A stretch of 64,000 bases of DNA from Vombatus ursinus. Its lineage: Eukaryota > Chordata > Mammalia > Diprotodontia > Vombatidae. The DNA lies in contig NW_020954599.1 of NCBI RefSeq assembly GCF_900497805.2, positions 41,344,227 to 41,408,226 on the forward strand, written 5' to 3'. Below the pieces are notes generated by a model. The model was not told the origin of the DNA and searched no databases. It saw only the letters and a program-made list of their open reading frames with translations. Position numbers and translations under genes: made by a program. Shown here piece by piece: positions 42,521 to 52,440 of the stretch; the stretch's first letter is position 1; every line of letters starts with the position of its first letter.

Positions 42521-44202
42521 TTTCCCCACAAAATATGTTTCAAGACAATCATATTTCTAGAAATTGCTTCCAAATTATTAAATCCATGATCCTAAACTCA
42601 ACAGGTACATGAATCATTAATGGATGGAATTCTTTTTTACTGTAATTAAACTACAAGAAATCAAAGAGATCCATTACGGCATACTCTATGGTCTTCTCAG
42701 TTATGTCCTCTCACAATATGGTACTGATAACCTGGAACTTTATCACCTCTAATGATGTTAACTGGACAGAGAAAGAAACTCAGAAACTTGGGTAGATCTC
42801 CCTGAAACTTTTAGGGGTCGTTTGAGGACTTGGCTCAATATCTATTTAGTACTCAAGTTACCTTTTCCTATAGGGATTTTGTCTCCAGATAGCAAGAGAT
42901 AAAATCGTGCCTGAAGCTTTCCAAACAATCCACCTAATGTTTAGACATAAATCTTGTGAAAGTGATACTCAATCCAGGCAGAGGTAGAGGATTGTCTCCA
43001 AGTGAAAATAAACAACTCTGCAGATTGCAATTCCCTCATGAGCAACAGACACTATGAATCAGCAGCCAGCAGTTAACAGCCACTTCCATTGTTCCAAAGG
43101 CTCACAGGTGGACTGAACTGTTCTTGAAGTTAAAGGTCCATGCAGCAGCTCAGTAGCCAAAAATCTGTGCTCACAGATCACCCTGAATCCAGGAACCCAA
43201 TCACTTCTACCGTTCACCACACTCCTTCTGGGATTACAAAGGAGATCACCATGTATCAAGAAGGCAAATAAACCTTCTGGGACATGAATCAGCTAACTTA
43301 AGAAGCCCATGAAATAAGATCATGATTGTTTATCATCTCACTTCCTTTTTCTTTTCAATCAGCCCCTTCTCCTCACACTTACACTTGTACAGTGGCTGTT
43401 ATTTCAATTCAATTTAATTCTGTGACGGGTTGTCCAAATAGGTATAACACTATCCAGTTCTGTTACTGGGACGAAAGGAAATTCACCAAAGAATTAGACG
43501 AGCTATGCTGAAAGCCAACAGGTGCTTTTTTTTTTGGCATATTTAAGAGGAATCTCTAAAGTTAAATCCATGTGGTTTAACTCAAGACACTCATGGGAGC
43601 AAGAAGCAGGAAAAACATTGAGAATCAGGACTAGAAAGGGTGTAGAGGAGAAATATAACCAGAGAATTTCAAGCATGGTGGTCTTTAGGCCACAGCAAGC
43701 GGAGTCCACTCTGGTCTTGATAGAGACTGCATTTATGAATGGACACATGGTTATGCCATGATCTCAATGGGATACAACTCCATGCTTTAGGGAAGCTTTG
43801 CATCAGGATAGCTAAGGCAGCTCAGGGGTTATGGCTGCTCTGGGATCAAAGTCTTATAAGGAAGGGAGGGGCTTTGCCTCCCAAGGATCATATTGGTTTT
43901 TCAACCCAAAGGTCGCACAGTCAGTATCAACAATCACCTAAGTAAGTAGAGTTCCCTGCCTGAAACAGAAGATTCCAGACGAGGTGAGAAAGGAGAAAGA
44001 TGGGAATATTTAATGTCCAGAGAAGGAACAGAGCAGAAAGTAGGGAATACCAGATAGAAAAAAAATAAATTAAGGAATAAACTGCCTCTATTGACAGAGA
44101 AAAACAGGACTAGAAAAGTCAGAGATTTTTCTGGACTGCAAAAAAATGCAGATCTCACTCTTGAGGAGGTTATAATCTTTTATTTTACCTACTTATCTAT
44201 CT
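42521..44202. other. No gene or clear repeat seen
   Basis: About 1.7 kb that looks single-copy. Overlapping minus/plus frames at 43503-43761 and others of 60-81 codons are unrecognised. Confidence 0.45.
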
Positions 44203-44493
44203 GTTTATGTTGTTTGTTCTGTTGTTTTCAGTCCTGTCCACCTCTTCATGACCCCATTTGGGATTTTCTTGGCAAAAAATATTGGAGTGATTTGCCATTT
44301 CCTCCTCCAGCTCACTTTACAGATAAGGAAACTGAGGCAAACAGGGTTAAGTAACTTTCCTAGGGTCACACAACTGTAAGTATCTGAGTAAGTATCTGAG
44401 TGTAAGTATCTGAGGTCAGATTTAAATTCAATAAGATGTTTTCCTGATTCCAGGCCCAGCACTGTATCTATGATGTGTCACCAAGCTGCCCTA
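44203..44493 (-). mobile_element. Mar1/MON1-type SINE with internal tandem triplication
   Basis: ttttcagtcctgtccacctc, ttcatgaccccatttgggat, cttggcaaaaaatattggag, taaggaaactgaggcaaaca, gtcacacaactg. The segment taagtatctgag then occurs three times in a row (44376-44414), which makes this copy longer than its relatives. It ends gatgtgtcaccaagctgccc. Confidence 0.92.
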
Positions 44494-44726
44494 CTGTTAT
44501 TTATTTCATTATTTATTTATATTTTTTATAAATGTATACATTTTATATATTATATAATAAATCACGTATATGAAATGTATAATGTATTATTATACATTTT
44601 CTTATAAATCTATTTATATATTTACTGTTATTTTAAAAATATTGTGTTTCTACATTATATATTTATAAATTTTTTTATTTTTGCATATTTATTGTTTATT
44701 GCTTTATTGTTTATTTATTGAACAAA
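44494..44726. repeat. AT-rich low-complexity (TTTA-type)
   Basis: More than 200 bases of tatttattt/tataaat-like sequence, nearly devoid of G and C. Confidence 0.9.
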
Positions 44727-44727
44727 T

Positions 44728-44950
44728 GAACCCGTGGTTTAACTGGTAAAGAAAAACTCCCAGTAAGGCAATTCCTTCTTCCAATGTAGGTTGGCACCTT
44801 CTTTACAAATTTTGGCTTTAGAGATTTGTCTAGGGCACTGAGAGATTAAGTAATTTGTCCCAGATCGCACCGCCAGTATGTATCAGAGGCACAACTTGAA
44901 TCCAGGTCTTCTTGGCCTCCAACTCTCTAGTCACTATGTCAGAGCTGTCT
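44728..44950 (-). repeat. THER-type CORE-SINE
   Basis: acccgtggtttaactggtaa, gaaaaactcccagtaaggca, tccaatgtaggttggcacct, gggcactgagagattaagta, gaatccaggtcttcttggcc, agtcactatgtcagagctgt. Full length, minus strand. Confidence 0.85.
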
Positions 44951-44966
44951 CTAATTGAAGATTATT

Positions 44967-45130
44967 TCTCTCTTTTTTTCTTTTTTTTTTTTTAGGCAAT
45001 TATGGTTAAGTGACTTGCCCAGGGTCTCACAGCTAGTAAGTGTTAAATGTTTGGTCTGAGGCTGGATTTGAACTCAGGTACTCCTGACTTCAGGGCCTGT
45101 GCTCTATCCACTGCTCCACCTAGCTGCCCC
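44967..45130 (-). mobile_element. WSINE1-type SINE with perfect 17-bp duplication
   Basis: T-rich tail, taggcaattatggttaagtg, gacttgcccagggtctcaca, ggatttgaactcaggtactc, tatccactgctccacctagc, tgcccc. Flanks tctaattgaagattatt at 44950-44966 and 45131-45147 are identical over 17 bases, indicating a fairly recent insertion. Confidence 0.97.
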
Positions 45131-45147
45131 TCTAATTGAAGATTATT

Positions 45148-45358
45148 AAAGGATTATAGAATCATAGGTTTGGAGTTGCAAGAGAACTTGGAGGTTACCA
45201 AGCCCAACTCTCTCATTTTACAGTTGAGGAAACTGAGGAACTTAGTTAAGTAACTTGCCCAGGATCACACTACTAGGAAGTGTCTGAGACAGAATTCAAA
45301 CTCAAGGCTTCCAGACACCAAGTACAGAACTCTGTTTACTATGCCACCTAGCTACCTC
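45148..45358 (-). repeat. MIR-type SINE with CR1-like tail
   Basis: tatagaatcataggtttgga, ctctctcattttacagttga ggaaactgagg, cttgcccaggatcacactac, tcaaactcaaggcttccaga, tactatgccacctagctacc. Confidence 0.92.
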
Positions 45359-45574
45359 AAGCAAAGCCTTTAATAGACGTTTTGATTGATTTTGATTTTA
45401 ATCGATTGATCTAACAAAGGTGCTAAAACATAGATACAAATATATGGCAGAAAGATACAAGGTAAGCAATGGCCAAGAAAACACACAAAGCAATATTGCA
45501 AAATGAGAAGACAAAGAGATCTCTCGTATCTAGAGAGATTTTTCTAGAAAAAGTGGCCCTAAAAGGAAAAGAGA

Positions 45575-46440
45575 AGTTAAGTCAGAAAGCATTTGTTAAT
45601 GCTATATACCATGCACTGTGCTAAGTCCTTGGAATACAAACATAAGCAAACTCTTGCATTCAACTTTTGCATTCAAAGACTTTACATTCTAAAGCAAAAG
45701 ATAACACATAAAAGGAAGTTGAAAAGTTGGGAATGGGGGGAGGATAGGAAGGGAAGTCACCCATAGGGTCATGGTAGAGAAAGTCTATGCAGGTTTCCCA
45801 CCCCTGGAAAGAGTCAGAAGTGGAACCTGGAAAGGAATGAGAAGATTTCAACAGACGGAGATATGGAGGCAGTGTGCTCCAGTCATGGGGGAATGAGTAC
45901 CACGAGAGCCAAGAGAATCCCTAAAGATCCAGCTTGGCCAGAACACAGAATGAAGAATAAACAATAAAAATAAAAGAACAGAATGAAATATTCCTAGAAA
46001 GGTAGATTTGAAACATGTTGAAAAGGGCTTTAAATGTTTAGCCAAGGAATCTAAATTTTGTCCTATAGGCAAGGAAAAGCATCAGAGTTATTAGATGGAA
46101 GAACATTGGACTTAGAGCTGTGTGTTGGGAAGGTGACATAGGAAGTTGTATGGAAGATGAATTACAGAGGGGAGAGACAGGGAAAAGGGGAGACCAATCA
46201 GGCAACAATTAAAATGGTCCATCAAGGAGGTGGTTAAGGTCCAAACTGGGACAGCAGTGGCAGGCAGCATAAGTCAAGGAGAGAGAGACAGACAACTAAG
46301 AGATTGTCAAGAAAGAACTAGTAGGCCTTCTCAACTGTCAATAGAGGGAGATGGGAAAGTTCAAATATTAGATGTCTGAGGTTGGCCAGGAAGATAGTGG
46401 ACAGAAACAGGGAAGTGGGGGAGTGGGGCTGTTTGGAAAA
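45575..46440 (-). mobile_element. L2 LINE, inverted, about 865 bp
   Basis: Begins with the reversed terminus (gcatttgttaatgctatata ccatgcactgtgctaagtcc), passes gactttacattctaaagc, aatggaggcagtgtgctcc-like spacer, tttgaaacatgttgaaaagg gctttaaatg, and ends in ggggagaccaatcaggcaac aattaaaatggtccatcaag, the reversed ORF2 region. It is the longest inverted L2 here. Frames are broken. Confidence 0.75.
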
Positions 46441-46506
46441 CAAGAATTTAACTCAGTTTTATATATTTTCAGTTTGAGCTACTAATTTTTTATTATTGTG
46501 CTATGG

Positions 46507-46785
46507 ACTCACTTCTTAAACAGCCCTGATCACTGAATAGGTGCTGCCTCAGTCAAAGTGAGAACTTGAAGAGACCTTAGCTTGAAAAGACCAAGGTCTC
46601 CCACTGCATCTTGGGTCATCTCCAGTCGTCCTGATCTATATCTCTCCGCTGACCCAGATGACTCTGGAGGAGAAAGTAAGGCCGTGACTTTGCACAGCCC
46701 TCCCTCCCTCAAATCCAATTCATTTGCATCATCTTCCTGATATCATGGTCCTCTTCAAAAACAAAGGACAAACCACACAAAATCA
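46507..46785 (+). mobile_element. RTE-tailed marsupial SINE (279 bp)
   Basis: aaagtgagaacttgaagaga, ccttagcttgaaaagaccaa ggtctcccactgcatc, tccagtcgtcctgatctata, gactctggaggagaaagtaa, ctttgcacagccctccctcc, and the end gatatcatggtcctcttcaa aaacaaaggacaaacc. The 'atggtcctcttc.agaacaaaggaca' end is an RTE-like 3' tail. The flanks tgctatgg at 46499-46506 and 46786-46793 are identical, giving exact boundaries. I recognise the family as a common marsupial SINE but cannot give its formal name with certainty. Confidence 0.85.
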
Positions 46786-46793
46786 TGCTATGG

Positions 46794-47289
46794 GGAAAAC
46801 ATGGATATTAAGTTTATAACTTTTTGATGTTCCCCATGGAAATTTCCTTCATTACAATCTTACTCCTCAGTCCTATGCCTCATGGCATAGAGGTGAATGA
46901 ATCTGGGTTCTCAAAGGCTGCATCAGCAGGGCACAAGCTAGAAAGGCTTCAGGTGTGGGCCTGGCCAAAGAATATTGTTTCCTGACAGGCTCATCCCCAG
47001 AATGGTAGCCGCTTACTGCTGATTTTTTAAAAAAAATTTTGGCAGCAACGATTATTAAAATATCTAAAACATCTACTAATCTGAGGCTTCTTTACAATCT
47101 CATTCAGTGTAAGCAGGGCTCACACTGATAATATTTTGGTTATTTTATATTGAAGCTATACAGATAAGATGTGCGATGTTTTCATATGGCCAGGGAAACT
47201 CAACGTTCTGTGTTTTGTCTAAATATGTGATGAGTTTGCAGTTTGGAGTCATCCTTTCTAAAATGGAGATGATAATACTTTTAAAGATA
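46794..47289. other. No gene or clear repeat seen
   Basis: AT-rich with no ORF of interest. Confidence 0.45.
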
Positions 47290-47304
47290 GGCAGCATGGT
47301 ATGG

Positions 47305-47542
47305 TGGCAGCTAAGTGGTACAGTGGATAGAGCACCTGGCCTGGAGTCAGAAAGACCTGAGTTCAGATCTGGCCTCAGATACTTACTAGCCTCAGATCCT
47401 GGGCAAGGCACTTAACCTTGTTTGCCTTAGTTTCCTCATCTGTGAAATGAGCTGGAGAAAAAAATGGCAAACCACTCTAGGATCTTTGCCAAAAAACCCC
47501 AAACAGGGTCACAAATAGACACAACTGAAATGACTGAAAAAC
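47305..47542 (+). mobile_element. Mar1/MON1-type SINE
   Basis: tggcagctaagtggtacagt ggatagagcacctggcctgg, ctgagttcagatctggcctc, tgtttgccttagtttcctca, ctggagaaaaaaatggcaaa ccactctaggatctttgcc, ccaaacagggtcac, caactgaaatgactgaaa. Complete, plus strand. Confidence 0.94.
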
Positions 47543-47687
47543 AGCCTCAACATTATGAAGACTTGGGTTCAAATTCTACCTCTCACATTTATTGATTTCA
47601 TCACTCCCAGTAGGGCAAGTCTCTTAACCCCTCAAGAGTGCCCCAAGCAGCTCACTCTAAGTTTCAAGTGAAGTTCTTAGGATTACA

Positions 47688-47850
47688 GATTTAGACCTAG
47701 AAGGAATCTTGGAGGCCATCAAGCACAACCCCTTCCCTTACAAATGAGAAAGCTGAGGCCCAGAGAGGTTAATAGATTCGTCCGAGGTCAAACTCAACTT
47801 CCCGTCTCCACATCCAGCACCTTATCTCCTACTCCATGCTGTCTCTCTAA
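47688..47850 (-). repeat. MIR-type SINE with CR1-like tail
   Basis: acagatttagacctagaagg aatcttggaggcc, ttacaaatgagaaagctgag gcccagagaggttaatag, ccgaggtcaaactcaac, cttatctcctactccatgct g. Confidence 0.85.
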
Positions 47851-47851
47851 G

Positions 47852-48086
47852 TTGTTCAGTTCATTTTCAGTCATGTCCAACTCTTCATGACCCCATTTGG
47901 GCTTTTCTTGGCAAAGATACTGGAGTGGTTTGCCATTTCCTTCTCCAGCTCACTTTACAGATGAGGGAACTGAGGCAAACAGTGACACAGCCAGTAAGTG
48001 TCCAAGGCCGGATCTGAATTCAGGAAGATGAGTCTTTCTGACTCCAAGGCTGGCACTCTAGCAACTGCACCATGTAACCGCCCCCT
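47852..48086 (-). mobile_element. Mar1/MON1-type SINE
   Basis: ttgttcagttcattttcagt catgtccaactc, ttcatgaccccatttgggct, ttggcaaagatactggagtg gtttgcc, atgagggaactgaggcaaac, ggatctgaattcaggaagat, gcaactgcaccatgtaaccg ccccc. Confidence 0.93.
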
Positions 48087-48160
48087 TTCTCCAATGGCTA
48101 GTCTGTGTTGGTCAATTTCCCCACTGGGAGTTCCCCATGCACATAGAATCACACCTCTAA

Positions 48161-48879
48161 ATAACTCCACCAAACACTACACAGAGTTTTGGAAGGACTA
48201 AATGAGAGATAAAAGGATCGGTAGGATGTTAGCAAAAGCTTATACTTCCATATATGGAAGCATCATTATCTCAAAGCTACCCCAAAAGCCTGTCAGCTCA
48301 TCGGACACAAACAAACATTGTCTTAAGAACCGTGACACTCAATGAAAGCAGCAACTAATGTGAAGTCATCACCTATTCCCTTTCCACAGGCTTCTGATGC
48401 AGACGGGTCAACAGGCCTGGGAAGTTGATTTTAACACTTTGTTATGCTTCAGATAGCAGTGCCCTTTAATCTCAACAAATGGCCAGAAATAACACCTTTA
48501 GGACTTTCATCACTTGTAATTCTGCTGTTTTCCTTGGAATTAGAATCAAAAGGCATCCTTTGGCACATAACCCATATATAATGAAAGCTAATCAATTAAC
48601 ATGACAGCATAAATGAAACTGAGACCCTCCTATCTTTGCCATTGCTCTAGGATCCTCTAGGACATCATGTTTGGAATAAAGGCACCTTATTCAGCATTGT
48701 ATTTTTTTCAATAATATCAAAAGGTTGAATTAATATCACCTCAAAAGTATTGTTTATTTAAGCAAATTTTCCTCTTGTTATCCAAGAATTTCAGTGAATA
48801 AGATCTTTCTTCTACCACTCTCTTCTAGTTCCAATTCATCATTCATAATTAACTAGTCAGACTAATGTTACTTATGTAT
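48161..48879. other. Single-copy-looking stretch; candidate conserved noncoding
   Basis: No repeat or gene recognised. The segment 48410-48660 has low repetitiveness and AT-rich homeobox-like words (ctaatcaattaacatgacag). This is suggestive only. Confidence 0.4.
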
Positions 48880-49415
48880 TGATCTGGTCATGTCACTTCC
48901 TCTAATCAAAATCTTTCAGAGCTCCCAGTTGTCTAATGAGTAATCTCCAAGGTTTTTTTTCCCCCTGTCATTCAAAGCCCTCCATATGTGATACCACCCT
49001 ACCATTCCAACATTATTTTATAATTCATTTCTCCCATGTTATACTCTCCAGTCAAACTACTCTACTCCTGAACATGCCCTTCGGTTTCTGGTTCCTAATG
49101 ACTGATATATACTCCTTCCCCTCTTTACCTGTTTAATTCCCACCCATCCTTTAAAGGTCAATTTAAATCCCTCTCCCTCCTCCCATGAATCCTTGGATAA
49201 TCTCCTCTATTGTGTAACGCTATCCCTCCCTTAATCTCATAAAACACCTTGTATAAATTTCTCTAGTTCACTTACATATTACTTTATCTCATAGTTATTT
49301 GTCAGGACTCTACTCCTGGCTCTTGGGACTTTCCCCACCATGCCCACATAAGTACCAGCTTAGCACATTAGTTACTAGCACATAGTAGGTGCTCAATAAA
49401 TGTTTATTGATTGAT
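48880..49415 (+). mobile_element. L2 LINE 3' end
   Basis: ctttcagagctcccagttgt, cattcaaagccctccatatg, acccatcctttaaaggtcaa, cccatgaatccttggataat, ttagcacattagttactagc acatagtaggtgctcaataa atgtttattgattga. Ends at the proper L2 terminus. Confidence 0.9.
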
Positions 49416-49429
49416 CTCCCTCCCTGTCC

Positions 49430-49590
49430 TTAGATGTTCCTTTGATGTGTTGTCTTCCCCCAATAGAATGTAAGCACTCCTTGAGGGCACGGAATGTCTT
49501 TCTTTCTGCTTACATATGTATTCCCAGTACTTGGCACAGTTCCTGGCACACAGTAAGTATTTAATAAATGCTTGTTGATTTGTAAAGATG
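49430..49590 (+). repeat. L2 3' end, second copy
   Basis: tgttgtcttcccccaataga atgtaagcactccttgaggg cacgg, cagtacttggcacagttcct ggcacacagtaagtatttaa taaatgcttgttga. Confidence 0.93.
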
Positions 49591-49619
49591 TCATCTATCT
49601 CTAGCCTAGACATTTTCCT

Positions 49620-50225
49620 TCCAGCTGTGCCAGCTGTGACTCTTCAGTCTTCACTTCTATGACTCAACTTTTTTTTCACACTATTTTCTTTCTTTTTTTT
49701 TTTTTTTAGTGAGGCAATTGGGGTTAAGTGACTTGCCCAAGGCCACACAGCTAGGACGTGTCAAGTGTTTGGTTTGAGGCCAGATTTGAACTCAGGTCCT
49801 CCTGACTTCAGGGCCAGTGCTCTATCCACTGCGCCACCTAGCTGCCCGTTCACATTATTTTCCTCAGTACATACCTAGGGCTTTCTCACCCTGAAACATC
49901 TCTCTGCCATTCTGACCCCATTCTTTCATTGGTGAGTTCCTTCTATCATCTTCCATTTAGGGGACAGCCCTAGGCCAGCCATACTTCATTTCTCTCCTGG
50001 CTATATTTTTGACTCTCAAGACTTAATCCACCTTGTCCCGAACAGGTACCTTCCTTCTGTACCTCATCCTTTTCAGTTTCCTTTTATATGTTACCTTCTG
50101 CCATTAGAATGTAAGCTCCTTGAGGGCAAGGACTGCCTTACTTTTTGCCTATATTTGTAAGCCCAGCACTTAGCACATTTTCTGGCTCACAGTAAATATT
50201 TAATAAGTAATAAATTTAATAAATA
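49620..50225 (+). mobile_element. L2 3' end, third copy, split by a SINE
   Basis: The part after the SINE ends with ttctgccattagaatgtaag ctccttgagggcaaggactg, agcccagcacttagcacatt ttctggctcacagtaaatat ttaataa. The part before and just after the SINE (49620-49990) is more diverged; its L2 identity is inferred from continuity. Confidence 0.75.
49689..49848 (-). mobile_element. WSINE1-type SINE nested in L2
   Basis: Poly-T, gaggcaattggggttaagtg, acttgcccaaggccacacag, ctcaggtcctcctgacttca, gctctatccactgcgccacc, tagctgcccg. Duplication: ttcacactattttc (49675-49688) and ttcacattattttc (49849-49862), one mismatch in 14. Confidence 0.96.
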
Positions 50226-50302
50226 TTACCTGGCTGCCTCCTAGTCTGTTTCATGAGGGCAATAAGTACCTTAAACTTCTTCTGGTATCTATGGAAGTGC
50301 CT

Positions 50303-50580
50303 TAAGCAGCTAGGTGATACAGTAGATAGAGCTCTGGAAGTCAGAAAGCTCCAGAGTCAGAAAGATCTGAGTTCAAATTCCATGTCAAATCCTTACTGTA
50401 TGACCTTAGGCTAGTCATTTAACCTGTTTGTCTCAGTTTCCTCAACTGTAAAATGGGGAACAATAATAAGACTTACCTCCCAAGATCACTGTGATGATCA
50501 AAAGAGAAAATATTTGTAAAGTGCTTAGCACAGTGCCTGGCTCCTAGCAGAAGCCATAGAAATGCTAACTATTATTATGG
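50303..50580 (+). repeat. Long CORE-SINE with ATT tail
   Basis: agcagctaggtgatacagta gatagagctctgg, a duplicated 'gtcagaaagctc/gtcagaaagatc' unit near 50340-50370, ctgagttcaaattccatgtc, gtctcagtttcctcaactgt, gtgcttagcacagtgcctgg, gaaatgctaactattattat. Confidence 0.9.
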
Positions 50581-50786
50581 TGGTGGTGATTGTTATCAGT
50601 TGTTGTCTTGTGTTGTTATTACTATTTTGAGCACTGTAAGCTATTGATAAATGTTTATGAAATGGAATAGGAGTAGGCTGAGTTTCTGAATAGATAAACA
50701 AAAGCATGTATAAATGCAAAAATATGAACAAGTGCAAAAAAGGATATAATCGCAAAAAAAGATTTTTTTGAGCAATCTAATTCATA

Positions 50787-51945
50787 CAATCATAGAATCT
50801 CAGTGTTCAAAGGCCCTATTGAGACCATCTAGTCTTAGATGTATTTAAACAGCAGTTTCTTCCACAACATCCTGATAATCTCTATTTGCTTCCAGCAAGA
50901 GATAATCCACCACCTCTCAAAGTGACCCATACCACTTTTAGACAGCCCTAGTTGTTAGGGAGTTTTGTTTGTTTTTTCGTTTTAACAAGTCAAAATCACT
51001 GCCACTTTTCACCCATTGCTTCTATATCCATTCTTTACAGTGAAACAAAACAAGTTTAATCTCACTTTGATACGACAATCCTTAAAATGTTATTTAGTCA
51101 TTTCTCAGTTATGTCTGCGTCTTCATGACCCTATTTGGGGTTTTCTTGGCAAAGGTACTGGAGTGGTTTGCCATTTCCTTCTCCAGTTCATTTGAAAGAT
51201 GAGGAAACTGAGGCAAACAGTTAAGTGACTTACCCAGGGCCACAAAGCTAGTAAGTGTTTGAGGCTAGATCTGAATTCAGGAAGATGAGCATTCCTGACT
51301 ACAGGCCTGGCACTGTATCCACTGTGCCACCTAGCTGCCTCCTTAAAATACATGTCCTTAAAATACTTGAAGACAAGTCTTACATTCCCCCTAGGTCTTC
51401 TTTTCTCATTCTAAACATGACCAATTCTTTCAATCAGATGGCATGGTCTAATGTACCTCACCATCCAACCTGCCCCTCTTTGTAGTATTCCAGTTTCTCA
51501 ATGTCCTTTCTAAAATGTATTGACTAAAACTGAACCTAAATTCTAGATATGACCTGATGAGAGTAAAGTATAATGGGACTACTACTTCCCTAGTCCTTAG
51601 ACATGATGCCTCTATTAATGCATCCTGAGCATACATTTTTTACTATTATGTCACACTGTTGATTTATATTGAATTGACACTATATTAACTGTCACATCTT
51701 TTTCACCCACCCTACTATCTCACCACACATTGGCTCTCCTATGCCTATGGGTTTGATTTTTAACTCATGTAAGTCTTTACATGTATCAATATAACATTTC
51801 ATCTTATTGGAATCGATTCATTTTTAATCTGTTGAGATATTTTTAGATCCTGCTTCTGTGATTTGTTTTGTGTTACTTGTAAATTTCATAGGCATATAAT
51901 CAATGTCTTCATCTAAATATATAAACATATACTGATACTTTGGAA
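50787..51945 (-). mobile_element. L3/CR1-clade LINE 3' end, split by a SINE
   Basis: Minus-strand order: catagaatctcagtgttcaa, accacctctcaaagtgaccc ataccacttttagacagccc, then after the SINE cttgaagacaagtcttacat tccccctaggtcttctt, cagatggcatggtctaatgt, tgtcctttctaaaatgtatt, tagatatgacctgatgagag taaagtataatgggacta, atgtcacactgttgatttat. These are landmarks of the CR1-clade 3' region. Confidence 0.9.
51080..51345 (-). mobile_element. Mar1/MON1-type SINE nested in L3
   Basis: gttatttagtcatttctcag, cttcatgaccctatttgggg ttttcttggcaaaggtactg, gaggaaactgaggcaaacag, gatctgaattcaggaagatg, tatccactgtgccacctagc tgcct. Flanked by ccttaaaat on both sides, a probable 9-bp duplication (a further ccttaaaat occurs just downstream). 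Confidence 0.93.
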
Positions 51946-52229
51946 CTGAGGAAGTTAAAGAACCATGTGAAAATTATACAAGGTCATAAAATGAAGGATG
52001 TCTGTAGAAGTTAGAGAATAGTATCACAAAAGAGTCATTTATAGCAATGATTTATATATCTGTAGGTTTTTACAGATCATTTGTTCAAGCACATATGACT
52101 ATGTAGTTCAGAAATATGAGGCAGAAGGAAGGGGTGTTGGTGGAAAATGTCATTGGTGAATCTTGACTGATTTACAAGAAAAGGAAGTTTAAAATCTTAA
52201 GAGCTGATAAATTATTCAATATTACTTTA

Positions 52230-52440
52230 AAGTTAAAGTGTATTACATACCTTTTCTCATTTGATCTTTATAATAAACCCTATTACATAGTAAGATAAAG
52301 CAAATATTATTCTACTTCTGCAGATAAAGCAACTCAGGCTGAGAGATATTAAATCACTTGTCAAAAGTCAAACAGAAAGTATCAGGGGAAAGATCTGAAC
52401 CTAGGTCTCCTAGACCTAAGCACAGACATAATTGGCAATT
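52230..52440 (-). repeat. MIR-type SINE
   Basis: ttctcatttgatctttataa taaaccc, ctgcagataaagcaactcag gctgagag, aaatcacttgtcaaaagtca, gaacctaggtctcctagacc. Confidence 0.8.

Larger units (their letters stand above)
47290..48160 (+). repeat. THER-type CORE-SINE split into three by other SINEs
   Basis: Pieces at 47290-47304 (ggcagcatggtatgg), 47543-47682 (gcctcaacattatgaagact tgggttcaaattc ... ctctcaagagtgcccc-like) and 48088-48160 (ccaatggctagtctgtgttg gtcaatttccccactgggag ttccccatgc) line up as one element in order. The spacers are three separate SINEs, listed below. Confidence 0.7.

Noticed and set aside
6428-46440. A new repeat family based on recurring 'tttattaagcrcctac...ccctcaaggag' units (2885, 6430, 14627, 45575, 60155)
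   Set aside because: On inspection these are reverse complements of the L2 3' end, which also occurs in direct orientation at 8770, 49430 and elsewhere.
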